A DNA stretch of 64,000 nucleotides from an uncultured Bacilli bacterium. Lineage in GTDB: Bacteria; Bacillota_I; Bacilli_A; ML615J-28; CAG-313. The stretch lies in the NCBI GenBank assembly GCA_934133195.1, contig CAKPAZ010000005.1, forward strand, positions 1 to 64,000, written 5' to 3'. Within the stretch, counting starts at the first letter, position 1, and each line of letters opens with the position of its first letter. The notes under the pieces were generated by a model that was not told where the DNA came from, ran no database searches, and worked only from the letters and a program-made list of their open reading frames with translations. The translations under genes and the position numbers were made by a program. Below are positions 24,720-33,132 of the stretch, in pieces.

Positions 24720-27266
24720 TTATTCAGCTACTGTATAGTTATCAGCAATTAAATCTAATAAGCCATTAGCCATTTCTTCATTAGCCCATTTAGTATCTTT
24801 GATTTGTTCTTTACATAAATCTAAAATAGTATTCATAGTTTTAGCACCAGCTACATTATTAATCTTTAATAGAGCATTAATAGCAGGAACATAGAAATTA
24901 GTAATAGCAGTAGATTTAGTTGATGTACCTTTTTCTACATATTCATCGTATTCAAGTAAAGTAATATTTACTTGTTTTTCTGTTGAATTTGTATAAGCAG
25001 GAGCATTAGCTTTAATTATACTTAATTTATAAGCAGTTGAAACATTTGCATCTTCATCACTTGATTGTGCAAAGTAGAATACATCAGATGTAAAGTCAAG
25101 TGCAGTTACGAAATGACCAGTATCATTCTTAGTATAATGATATCCAGGGTCAAGTGATTGACCTGTAATCTTAGTACCAATGTTTTTACCTTCTTCATCA
25201 GTTAATTCATCATAATTATTAATCTTATCATATAAAGTTTTAATTTCATTTTTAATTGCTTCATTGATAGATGAAGAATTAGTGTAAGAAGTAGAAGTAA
25301 CAACACTTAAACGAAGACCTGCAGCTTTAAATTTACCCCATACAACATGGCCATTAGAAGCAAGTTTATAAGAAACAGCAGTTTCTTGTAAAGCAGTTTC
25401 TAAAGTTTTACCAAGTTTAGAATTCTTAGTTACACTTTCTTCAGCAATTTCATATACCTTTTCAATAAGTTCAGCAGATAGTGGATCAGTATCAACACCT
25501 TCAAGATATTCATCAGCTACGCCATTGTTATCTTTGTCATAGTAAGCCATAACACCGATAATGCTAGCGCTGAAGTATTCTTTAAGAAGTTCTCTCATCT
25601 TTTCTTGTACAGCATCATCTGTTTCAACAGTTTTTGTTGTACCGCTTTCTTCATCTTCAACTTCTTTAGTTGAAACCCATAATGATCTTGCTAATTTATT
25701 TTTAGCATAAGAATAAATGCTTCCATCAAGGTTGAACATTAATTCTTTTTCATCTTGAACACCAAGGTAATCACGTAAGAAGTTTTCCCAACCATAGTTA
25801 GCAGGATAACCATTTTCTTCATAGTTGCCTTGTTCAAATGCAGTTTTATATTTAGTTACATCTGATTTATAGAATTCATCATATTTACTTTGATTTAAGA
25901 TTTCACCAGTTTGATAGTTGTAAATAGTATTGTAGTTTTCATTTGTTAAAACAACATATTGTTGTAATAATAATAAAGATATAATTGAACCATATTTTTT
26001 AGTTAACTTTTCAAATAATTGTTGTGCAGTTAATTCATATGTTTTTCCTTCATATTCAAAACTTGCAACAACTGTCTTGCTTTCATCATATGTTACTTTG
26101 TAAGCATCATATTCACTAATTGATAATGCTGAGTAAGCAGCGTTGTAATCAACAACATATTTAGTTTCAAGACCTTGATCATAAATCTTTAGATTGATTT
26201 TATTACGTTCTTCATTTAAAACTTTTGTAATATAATCATTGCTAATTGATTGTTCAACTAAAGAGTGGAAAATTTCATTCATTTCATCTTCAGTTAAATC
26301 TTTGAATTCTTTAGAACCATCACTAACTTCATCAAGTTTAATAGCTAAGAAACAACGACTTCCGTATGAAATTGGACCATGAGTATATGATTTATTTTCA
26401 TCTTCAGTTAATTTTTTTAAGTCTGCAACTCTTGAAGCAATAACTGAAGAAATATCTGTTAACTCTTCATAAGTATATGAAGTTTTAACTTCTGATTCTT
26501 CACCATTGATTGCTTGATACATTCTTGTGAAAACTTCTTCAAGAGATTTACCATTAGTATTCCAACTACTATTTAAATCTTTAAGTTCTACACCAGCAAG
26601 TTCCATAACTTCTTTAGCTTGTTTTTCAGAATCAAATGTTATAATGATTGCTTTATATGTAGGACGATGTTGTCCTTCATAGTAAGATTTGTAATCATCT
26701 TCAGTAAAATAATTTTCTTCATTTTCATCATCAGCGTTATAATCTTCAACAAATTTCTTGAATGCACTAACAGCAAAACTCATTCTTACATATTCATCAT
26801 GATAATATTGAGTCCATTCTTCTTCAGTTTTTAAGCCGATAGCACGCATATTCTTTTTGAATTCATTAAGCTTCTTTTCTTTTTCTACAGGATCAGTAGG
26901 AATGTCAGCTTTTGTGTTATCTTCTTCATCAACACCGTAAATGATTTGATCAAGATTTACTTTGAAAGTATCTTCATTATAGTGTGAATCATAAACAGAA
27001 GGGTCAGTACCTAATATAATTTTGTCAATCCAACTAGTTAATTCATCTAATCCATATGATTGAACTAAATGATTGTAAATAGCTTGATTAGTTACTTTAT
27101 AATTTCCCATTTCTACAAATGAAGCAGTAGGATTTTCAATAGTTGGTGTTACACTAGGATAAGGTTTTTTAGAATTATCCTTTTTACAACTAACTACAGT
27201 AAAAAGACAAATAATAGCTAATAGACAAGGAAGAATGCGTTTGAATAATAATATATTTCTTTTCAT
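24720..27266 (-). CDS. Giant foldase-like lipoprotein (paralogue B)
   Basis: 848-residue surface lipoprotein: signal peptide with lipobox VVSC near residue 27, then a SurA/PrsA-like N-terminal helical module. In this module, KVTNQAIYNHLVQSYGLDEL matches the equivalent region of the upstream gene. A segment around residues 290-310 (YGSRCFLAIKLDEV) resembles the end of a parvulin domain. Collinear blocks shared with the upstream paralogue continue to the C-terminus (YGWENF, VWGKFKAAGL, GYHYT). The classic parvulin active-site residues were not identified, so it is called foldase-like. The ATG at 27266 has GGAGG upstream. Confidence 0.7.
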   Translation of the reverse strand: MKRNILLFKRILPCLLAIICLFTVVSCKKDNSKKPYPSVTPTIENPTASFVEMGNYKVTNQAIYNHLVQSYGLDELTSWIDKIILGTDPSVYDSHYNEDTFKVNLDQIIYGVDEEDNTKADIPTDPVEKEKKLNEFKKNMRAIGLKTEEEWTQYYHDEYVRMSFAVSAFKKFVEDYNADDENEENYFTEDDYKSYYEGQHRPTYKAIIITFDSEKQAKEVMELAGVELKDLNSSWNTNGKSLEEVFTRMYQAINGEESEVKTSYTYEELTDISSVIASRVADLKKLTEDENKSYTHGPISYGSRCFLAIKLDEVSDGSKEFKDLTEDEMNEIFHSLVEQSISNDYITKVLNEERNKINLKIYDQGLETKYVVDYNAAYSALSISEYDAYKVTYDESKTVVASFEYEGKTYELTAQQLFEKLTKKYGSIISLLLLQQYVVLTNENYNTIYNYQTGEILNQSKYDEFYKSDVTKYKTAFEQGNYEENGYPANYGWENFLRDYLGVQDEKELMFNLDGSIYSYAKNKLARSLWVSTKEVEDEESGTTKTVETDDAVQEKMRELLKEYFSASIIGVMAYYDKDNNGVADEYLEGVDTDPLSAELIEKVYEIAEESVTKNSKLGKTLETALQETAVSYKLASNGHVVWGKFKAAGLRLSVVTSTSYTNSSSINEAIKNEIKTLYDKINNYDELTDEEGKNIGTKITGQSLDPGYHYTKNDTGHFVTALDFTSDVFYFAQSSDEDANVSTAYKLSIIKANAPAYTNSTEKQVNITLLEYDEYVEKGTSTKSTAITNFYVPAINALLKINNVAGAKTMNTILDLCKEQIKDTKWANEEMANGLLDLIADNYTVAE

Positions 27267-27280
27267 CTTTTTTTCCTCCA

Positions 27281-30200
27281 TTATTTATTTAAATCTTCTT
27301 CGCTAACTTTAATAATAATATCTAAGATTCTATTAAATTCAGCAGAGTCATCAGAAACATTAATACCACCCTTATTATCTTTTAGGTATTGAATGAACTT
27401 AGCAGATAAAACATCAGAACCAGATAATTCAGTAACAGCATTAGTATACCAAGTATCAATTCTTGATTTAATTTCTGTATCTAGAGTATAACCACTTGTA
27501 TATTCGATATCATATTCATCTTTTAATGTTTTAACAGCTTCATCATAAATTTCTTTCTTATATGTAACTGTAGCATTAGCATTGTTAGATGCTTTTTGAA
27601 CTAAGTTATAAATTAATACATCTTTTTCACTAGGAAGTTCAGAAATATCAGTTACGCCTAAAGCGATAATCTTGTGATAACCATAAGTAGTTTCAGTAGT
27701 ATTTTTAGAAATATAAGGAACATCAAATGTGCCTTCATAACCAGCTTCTTTAATATCTTTATACATTGTTTCAAGTTCATCTAAGAATTCTTCAGCAAGA
27801 CTTGAAGTGTTACTATAGTCTTGAGCACTTTCAACTTTTAGCATTAAACCAGCTTTTTTGAATTTAGCCCAATAGTTGTATGTATAAATTGTATCAAGTT
27901 CAGTTGGAGCACTTAATGGTTCTTCAAAACCAGCATTTTTATAATTTGTAACAATTTCATTTAATTGATTGTAAATACCACTCTTATCAGTAGAATCAGC
28001 TAATTCTAATACTTTTGCAAGTAATTCATCAACTAAAGCTCTTTGTTCATCTGTCCAAGTAGAAGTTTCAAATTCATAATTGTCATCATCAATTGTGTGT
28101 TTGTCACTTTGTGTATCTACTTCACTATCAAAATCATTATCAACATAAACCATAAGGTTAACTACTTTTAAGCCATACCATTTTTCTTGAGCTTCTTTCA
28201 TCTTCTTATAAACATCAGTTTCTTCCCAAGTGCCTTGACCAGCAGTTGTATATAAACTTTCTGTATAAGCAGTTAATGCTTTTGTATAAACGGAACCACC
28301 AAAATTAGCATTTGTTAATAATTCTTCATCAGAATAAGAACCAAAGTAATCATGTTTAAAGTTATTCCAACCATATTTAGCAGGGAAGTTAGGAGTAAAT
28401 CCATAATATGCTAAGTATGAATATGTAAAGTAATTTAATTCAAAATTCTTACGGAATCCACCAATTTCATTTTCAAGTAATTCTCTAAATGTTTTACTAT
28501 CTTTAATATCATTTGTATATGAATTATAAATAGTATTAAAGCTACTTGAAATAATACGATATTGGTTAATTAGATCAACAGCAGTAGAAACAGCATATTT
28601 AGCTTTTAATTCTTCAAATAAAGTTTCAGCAGAAATTTCAACATCTTTTTTATTTACAGTAAATCTAGCAACAACTGTAGATTCTTTTTTCTTTGAATCA
28701 ACATATTTATCATAATCAGTAAGTTTTAATGTAGTTTCATAGAAGTAAGTATAACGATAATCATAAATAGCTTCTAAGTAACGATCAAAAATTTGTAAAT
28801 TAGCTTCTTGACGTTTTTGATAAATCATCTTAGAAATATTATTGTCAGTTAATTCAGCTTCTAATAATTTTTCTTCAATTTCAGCTTTAATATCAGCATC
28901 ATTATAATCATTAATTACTTGTTTTCCCCATTTGATTGCTAAAACATAATAATCACCACATTTTTGAGGTTTGATTGTATATGTCTTATAGAATTTACTT
29001 GCATCATCTGATAATGGGTATGTAGTAGAATCAACTTTTAAAATAGATGATAATGAAGAGTTAATATCAGAAAGTTCTTTTGTAGACCAAACTAATTTAA
29101 CACCTTTTTCTTCTAATTCATCAAGTTTTTCTTTTGAAAAACTATAAGTGTAGAATGGATCAACATCAGCAACAGTTAATGTAGTATCTTCATCAGGTTC
29201 AGTTGCAGGTTCAACAGTAAATTCAAATGTTGATTTAGATTCATCTAAGTCATCATACTTAACTGTTGCAGTAACAGTAACCTTAACATTTTTAGCATCT
29301 TTACCATCTTCACCAACAGGAGAAGTATACACTAAAGTTTTACCATCTTCGCCTAAAACTAAATTTGAGTTTTCAGCAACAGACCAAGTAATTGTAGCAA
29401 CATCACTTAAACCGTTTAATTTAACTTCTAGAGGAAGAATTACATTTCCTTTAACAGTTTTGTGATCTTCTAATACACTCTTAATAGCAGCGTTAATCTT
29501 TGATAAAGTCTTTTCTTTTGAAATAGTTTCAGTATAGTCATCACTTGAAATTTGTTTATCAAGATATTTATATACTAAATTATATAATTCAAAGAATTTA
29601 TCCATTACTTCAGTAGAAGATAAGAATTCACTAGCAGGAATAGTTGTATCATTAGAATTGTTATAATCATAACTTGCTTTAACCCAACCATCTTTGCCAA
29701 GTACAACACTATTAGTATTAATACCAACAGAACTCATAGCTTTTAAAGCAGCTTCTTCACTTGTGAAAGGAATAAATAAACCAATTACATTGTCAGAATA
29801 GTTTTCTTCGTAATATTCTTTGAATTTGTCTTCATCAAAGTAACCATCTTTACCATCTTTTTCACGACTAGCTTTTAATTCAGCTTTGTAAACTTCTTTA
29901 GCAGCTTCTCTACGTGCATATTGTAAAGCATAGAATTTACGAACAACTGTCCAAACAGATGAATCTAATTTGTAAGCATCTTTATCAGCTTCATCAACAC
30001 TCTTTATAAGGTTGTTCATTAATAAAGAATTAATTAAATCATCCCATTTTTCTTGGTTAGCTTTTTTAATTCCTTCTTCATCAGTAGAAGTAAGAACTTT
30101 TGTAAATACACTTTCCATAATGTATTTATCTAAACCACTAAGTTCATCAAGTGAAGTAGATTTAACGTTTACTTCATTTACTTTTTCTTCGTAAATCTTA

Positions 30201-30451
30201 CTATCAACAAGTCTTAGTAATTCATCAACACCATAGCTTTGTTTCATGTATGTATATAAACGATCATTAGTAACTTTCATGTCACCAAGAGTTAGATATA
30301 CATCATCACTTTTGTCAATCTTAGGTGTTTTGTTTGAGCATCCTTTTGCGGATGTAACAACAATTGCGATAATAACAACAAGTATTAACGCAAGTGCAAC
30401 TGGGGCTATACGCTTAGCGGCGTCTTTTCCAGTCATAGCTTTTTCACTCAT
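27281..30451 (-). CDS. Giant foldase-like surface protein with Ig-like insert (paralogue A)
   Basis: 1056 residues. An N-terminal basic stretch and one membrane helix (about 15-35) end at AKGC, which is not a proper lipobox, so it is probably a signal anchor. A SurA/PrsA-like module follows (KVTNDRLYTYMKQSYGVDEL). Around residues 320-425 there is an insert resembling the atrophied bacterial Ig domain (LPLEVKLNG, ITWSV, VTVTATV). The remainder is collinear with the downstream paralogue. AAGGAGTG precedes the ATG at 30451. Likely function: folding or retention of secreted proteins, by resemblance only. It is the first gene of a two-gene operon. Confidence 0.7.
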   Translation of the reverse strand: MSEKAMTGKDAAKRIAPVALALILVVIIAIVVTSAKGCSNKTPKIDKSDDVYLTLGDMKVTNDRLYTYMKQSYGVDELLRLVDSKIYEEKVNEVNVKSTSLDELSGLDKYIMESVFTKVLTSTDEEGIKKANQEKWDDLINSLLMNNLIKSVDEADKDAYKLDSSVWTVVRKFYALQYARREAAKEVYKAELKASREKDGKDGYFDEDKFKEYYEENYSDNVIGLFIPFTSEEAALKAMSSVGINTNSVVLGKDGWVKASYDYNNSNDTTIPASEFLSSTEVMDKFFELYNLVYKYLDKQISSDDYTETISKEKTLSKINAAIKSVLEDHKTVKGNVILPLEVKLNGLSDVATITWSVAENSNLVLGEDGKTLVYTSPVGEDGKDAKNVKVTVTATVKYDDLDESKSTFEFTVEPATEPDEDTTLTVADVDPFYTYSFSKEKLDELEEKGVKLVWSTKELSDINSSLSSILKVDSTTYPLSDDASKFYKTYTIKPQKCGDYYVLAIKWGKQVINDYNDADIKAEIEEKLLEAELTDNNISKMIYQKRQEANLQIFDRYLEAIYDYRYTYFYETTLKLTDYDKYVDSKKKESTVVARFTVNKKDVEISAETLFEELKAKYAVSTAVDLINQYRIISSSFNTIYNSYTNDIKDSKTFRELLENEIGGFRKNFELNYFTYSYLAYYGFTPNFPAKYGWNNFKHDYFGSYSDEELLTNANFGGSVYTKALTAYTESLYTTAGQGTWEETDVYKKMKEAQEKWYGLKVVNLMVYVDNDFDSEVDTQSDKHTIDDDNYEFETSTWTDEQRALVDELLAKVLELADSTDKSGIYNQLNEIVTNYKNAGFEEPLSAPTELDTIYTYNYWAKFKKAGLMLKVESAQDYSNTSSLAEEFLDELETMYKDIKEAGYEGTFDVPYISKNTTETTYGYHKIIALGVTDISELPSEKDVLIYNLVQKASNNANATVTYKKEIYDEAVKTLKDEYDIEYTSGYTLDTEIKSRIDTWYTNAVTELSGSDVLSAKFIQYLKDNKGGINVSDDSAEFNRILDIIIKVSEEDLNK

Positions 30452-30509
30452 TTTTTTCACTCCTTTTTAAAAAAATTGGTTATTTATATCTTTTGAAAAT
30501 AACAAATAT

Positions 30510-30538
30510 ATAATATCATTTTTTTCAAAAAAACTCAA
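30510..30538 (-). promoter_or_regulatory. Promoter of the foldase-like operon
   Basis: On the minus strand TTGAGT (30533-30538), a 17-base spacer, TATTAT (30510-30515) with an extended TGA. Confidence 0.72.
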
Positions 30539-30737
30539 CTAAAATATAGATAAATTGGCTGTTTTTAAGTTAATATTAACAAACATTATAAACTAATGTG
30601 AAATTAATGTGAAATCTTAATTTTATTTAAATCTAGGCGTTTGTAATAAACAATAAATAATCATCAACGTATTATGTAGTAGACCTTATTATTGTTTACT
30701 GTTTGATTTTTTAAGCCATTTGAAAGGGGGAAGAATC
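30539..30737. other. AT-rich divergent intergenic region
   Basis: Lies between the foldase-like operon promoter and the YjcZ-like gene. Contains an inverted repeat AAACAATAA/TTATTGTTT (about 30648-30695) with a long loop, a TATTAT motif, and the AAAGGGGG ribosome binding site of the small gene at its right end. No convincing -35/-10 pair for the plus strand was found, which leaves room for an alternative sigma factor. Confidence 0.4.
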
Positions 30738-30827
30738 ATGAATAATGGTCGTCAAGAATATGGATATGCATTTATCCTTGTATTATTCATTCTACTTGTA
30801 ATCATTGGTGCTTGCTGGGCATTTTAA
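30738..30827 (+). CDS. YjcZ-like 29-residue membrane peptide
   Basis: A very short gene: a polar head with Tyr-Gly-Tyr, then one hydrophobic helix (about residues 11-28) containing FILVLFILLVIIGACW. This matches the YjcZ family of tiny membrane proteins in Bacilli (annotated as sporulation-related in Bacillus). AAAGGGGG sits 8 bases before the ATG and a strong hairpin follows the stop, both supporting a real gene. Function unknown. Confidence 0.75.
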   Translation: MNNGRQEYGYAFILVLFILLVIIGACWAF

Positions 30828-30831
30828 GATT

Positions 30832-30866
30832 AAGATAAAACACTGACATTGTCAGTGTTTTATCTT
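30832..30866 (+). terminator. Hairpin after the YjcZ-like gene
   Basis: Perfect 15-base arms AAGATAAAACACTGA and its complement around CATTG. The usual T-run is absent (TATTACTA follows), so it may stabilise the small mRNA as much as terminate it. Confidence 0.7.
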
Positions 30867-30948
30867 ATTACTAGGAAATATTCAATAAGTAATAAAATAG
30901 ATTTTATAGTATTTTCTCTCATTTTAAATTATTCTATTATGTATTTGA

Positions 30949-30977
30949 TTGAAAAATTATGGCCTTTATGGTATAAT
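30949..30977 (+). promoter_or_regulatory. Promoter of the walJ operon
   Basis: TTGAAA (30949-30954), a 17-base spacer, TATAAT (30972-30977). Start expected near 30984, leader about 20 bases. Confidence 0.85.
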
Positions 30978-31002
30978 AATTTGAAAAGTAGAGGAAATAA
31001 AT

Positions 31003-31794
31003 ATGAAAGTTACAATACTTGCTAGTGGATCAAAAGGTAACTCTACCTACATTGAAACCCCAAAAACAAAAATTTTAATTGATGCAGGAATTAGTTATCT
31101 TCAAATTAAACAAAGATTAAATGAAGAAAAGATTGAACTCGGTAATATAGATGCCATATTTGTATCTCATGAACATACAGATCATGTATTATATCTTGCG
31201 AGTGTACTTTGTCGTACAAATGCTAAACTATATATCGATAAAATTTCTTACGATATTATTAATAAAAAAACTAATAACTCATTATTACCATTTGAAGTAA
31301 CTTTTATTAAAGATGATTTAAAATATCAATTAGAAGATATTGTTGTTGTACCAATTTCTTTATCACATGATTCTAAAGCAATTCATGGTTTCTTAATGAA
31401 AGAATTAAATACAGAAAATAATAAGACCTTCGCGTCAATCACTGATACTGGAATTATCCCACAAAAGTATTTTCCCATTTTATCATCAATTAATACCATT
31501 TTTATTGAATCTAACCATGATGTGGAAATGTTGATGTCTAGCCGTAGACCATGGATATTAATTCAACGTATACTTTCACCAAAAGGCCATTTGTCAAATC
31601 AAGAATGTATGGAGTACTTGACAAAGTTTGTGTCTAAACATACTAAAAACATAATTCTTGCTCATTTAAGTGAGGACTGCAACTTAGAAAAAATTGCGGA
31701 AGCTGAGTGCTATAAATATTTTACCGAGAACCTTCCCTTTAAACTATATATAGCTAAGCAATATGAACAGCTCCCTTTAATAGAGGTCGAATAA
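31003..31794 (+). CDS. walJ: WalJ/YycJ metallo-beta-lactamase-fold hydrolase
   Basis: Two-metal hydrolase of 263 residues, linked to DNA metabolism and the WalRK region in Bacilli. It starts ILASGSKGNSTYI, carries the metal motif SHEHTDH, a later SITDTG, and AHLSEDCN near the C-terminus. AGAGGAAA precedes the ATG. Here walRK is absent but rlmH follows directly, as in other Bacilli where walJ and rlmH lie near each other. Confidence 0.9.
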   Translation: MKVTILASGSKGNSTYIETPKTKILIDAGISYLQIKQRLNEEKIELGNIDAIFVSHEHTDHVLYLASVLCRTNAKLYIDKISYDIINKKTNNSLLPFEVTFIKDDLKYQLEDIVVVPISLSHDSKAIHGFLMKELNTENNKTFASITDTGIIPQKYFPILSSINTIFIESNHDVEMLMSSRRPWILIQRILSPKGHLSNQECMEYLTKFVSKHTKNIILAHLSEDCNLEKIAEAECYKYFTENLPFKLYIAKQYEQLPLIEVE

Positions 31795-32253
31795 ATGATA
31801 AGAATTATTTGTGTTGGAAAAATAAAAGAAAGTTATATTTCTAAAGGAATTGAGGAATATTTAAAAAGATTAAATGGATATCAAAAGATAGAAATAGTTG
31901 AGTTAAAAGAAGGAAATAATATTGATATCACTAAAACGATAAAAACTGAAGGCGAAGATATCCTATCGAAAATTAATTCTGACGATTTTGTAATAACTCT
32001 TGAAATTGAAGGAAAAATGATTTCAAGTGTTGAACTAGCAGAAAAGATTCAAAATTTATTAACATATGGAAAAACAAAAATTGACTTTGTTATCGGAGGG
32101 TCATGGGGACTAAGTGATGAAGTTAAAAAAAGAAGTAACTATGCTTTATCATTTTCAAAGTTTACCTTTCCTCATCAACTAATGAGACTAGTATTAGTTG
32201 AACAAATATATCGTGCATTTACGATAATTAACAATAAAGAATATCATAAGTAA
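31795..32253 (+). CDS. rlmH: 23S rRNA pseudouridine-1915 N3-methyltransferase
   Basis: SPOUT methyltransferase of 152 residues that modifies helix 69 of 23S rRNA. Knot-region motifs are EIEGKMISS, FVIGGSWGLS and the C-terminal FPHQLMRLVLVEQIYRAF. The ATG abuts the stop of walJ, with GAGGTCG upstream. Complete. Confidence 0.96.
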   Translation: MIRIICVGKIKESYISKGIEEYLKRLNGYQKIEIVELKEGNNIDITKTIKTEGEDILSKINSDDFVITLEIEGKMISSVELAEKIQNLLTYGKTKIDFVIGGSWGLSDEVKKRSNYALSFSKFTFPHQLMRLVLVEQIYRAFTIINNKEYHK

Positions 32254-32264
32254 AGGAGACATAT

Positions 32265-33131
32265 ATGATTGATTTAATTACAAACATTATATTTTTAGTT
32301 GTTACAGTAGGATTTGTTGGTGCATACACATATAGTTTAGTACTAAATTTAATTCGTGCAATCAAGACCAACAAAAGCATTAAAGAAAACCCTCAAACAG
32401 TTGAGGCTACAGTTATCGAAGTTACTCCAGTAAAAAAACGTGTTTATATCAAGGCACAATATACTTCTCAAAGTAATCATCGTGTATTTGATACTGTGTT
32501 TGAACTAACTCAAGCAGAATTTAAAGATCAATATTATGTTGGTCAAAAGATTAACCTTGTTTATCCAAAAATTGAAGGTACAAATAAAATTCATAATTTT
32601 CCAGTTTACATGGAAGGTCAAAAACTTTCATTAGAAGCAGGACCAATCTTTACCGATGCCTTAATGGTTGCGGCTGGTTTATTTATTTGTCTATACTCTT
32701 TATTTAGAATGCTTGCTGTTAATGCCTTTAAAGGTGGAGTTGCTCTTGTAAATATGGGATTATCATCAAGTGAAACAGAAATTCCTTGTACATTACCTTT
32801 ATTTACTTTTGTTATCTTCTTAGTAATTTATATTGTTTTAATAAGTTATCTAATTGAAAGAATTGTTGGTATTTCTAAAGACCATAGTGAAAACTACTTA
32901 AAAATTTGTGGTTTACTTGTTAAAGCAGAAGTAACAACATACAAACTTACAAGAACAAAAAATGCTGAAGGAACAAGACAAGCTCAAGTTAAAATTACTT
33001 TTAGTACTAATAAAGGTGAACAAATCGAAGCTGAAATATATTCCTTCATGTATACAGAAAATCCTGAACAATACATTAGTATTTTATATGATCCAAGACG
33101 ACCAAAGATGGCCGTATATCTAAAGGGATAA
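32265..33131 (+). CDS. Membrane protein with two DUF3592-like extracytoplasmic/cytosolic domains
   Basis: 288 residues with one N-terminal and two central membrane helices (about 5-27, 120-140, 180-200). Two similar beta-rich segments lie between and after them (VEATVIEV...VYPK about 42-104; VKAEVTTY...YDPRRPKM about 220-284), each like a DUF3592 repeat. AAAGGAG precedes the ATG, and uvrB starts one base after the stop. Function unknown; the placement inside a housekeeping operon suggests constitutive expression. Confidence 0.6.
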   Translation: MIDLITNIIFLVVTVGFVGAYTYSLVLNLIRAIKTNKSIKENPQTVEATVIEVTPVKKRVYIKAQYTSQSNHRVFDTVFELTQAEFKDQYYVGQKINLVYPKIEGTNKIHNFPVYMEGQKLSLEAGPIFTDALMVAAGLFICLYSLFRMLAVNAFKGGVALVNMGLSSSETEIPCTLPLFTFVIFLVIYIVLISYLIERIVGISKDHSENYLKICGLLVKAEVTTYKLTRTKNAEGTRQAQVKITFSTNKGEQIEAEIYSFMYTENPEQYISILYDPRRPKMAVYLKG

Positions 33132-33132
33132 T

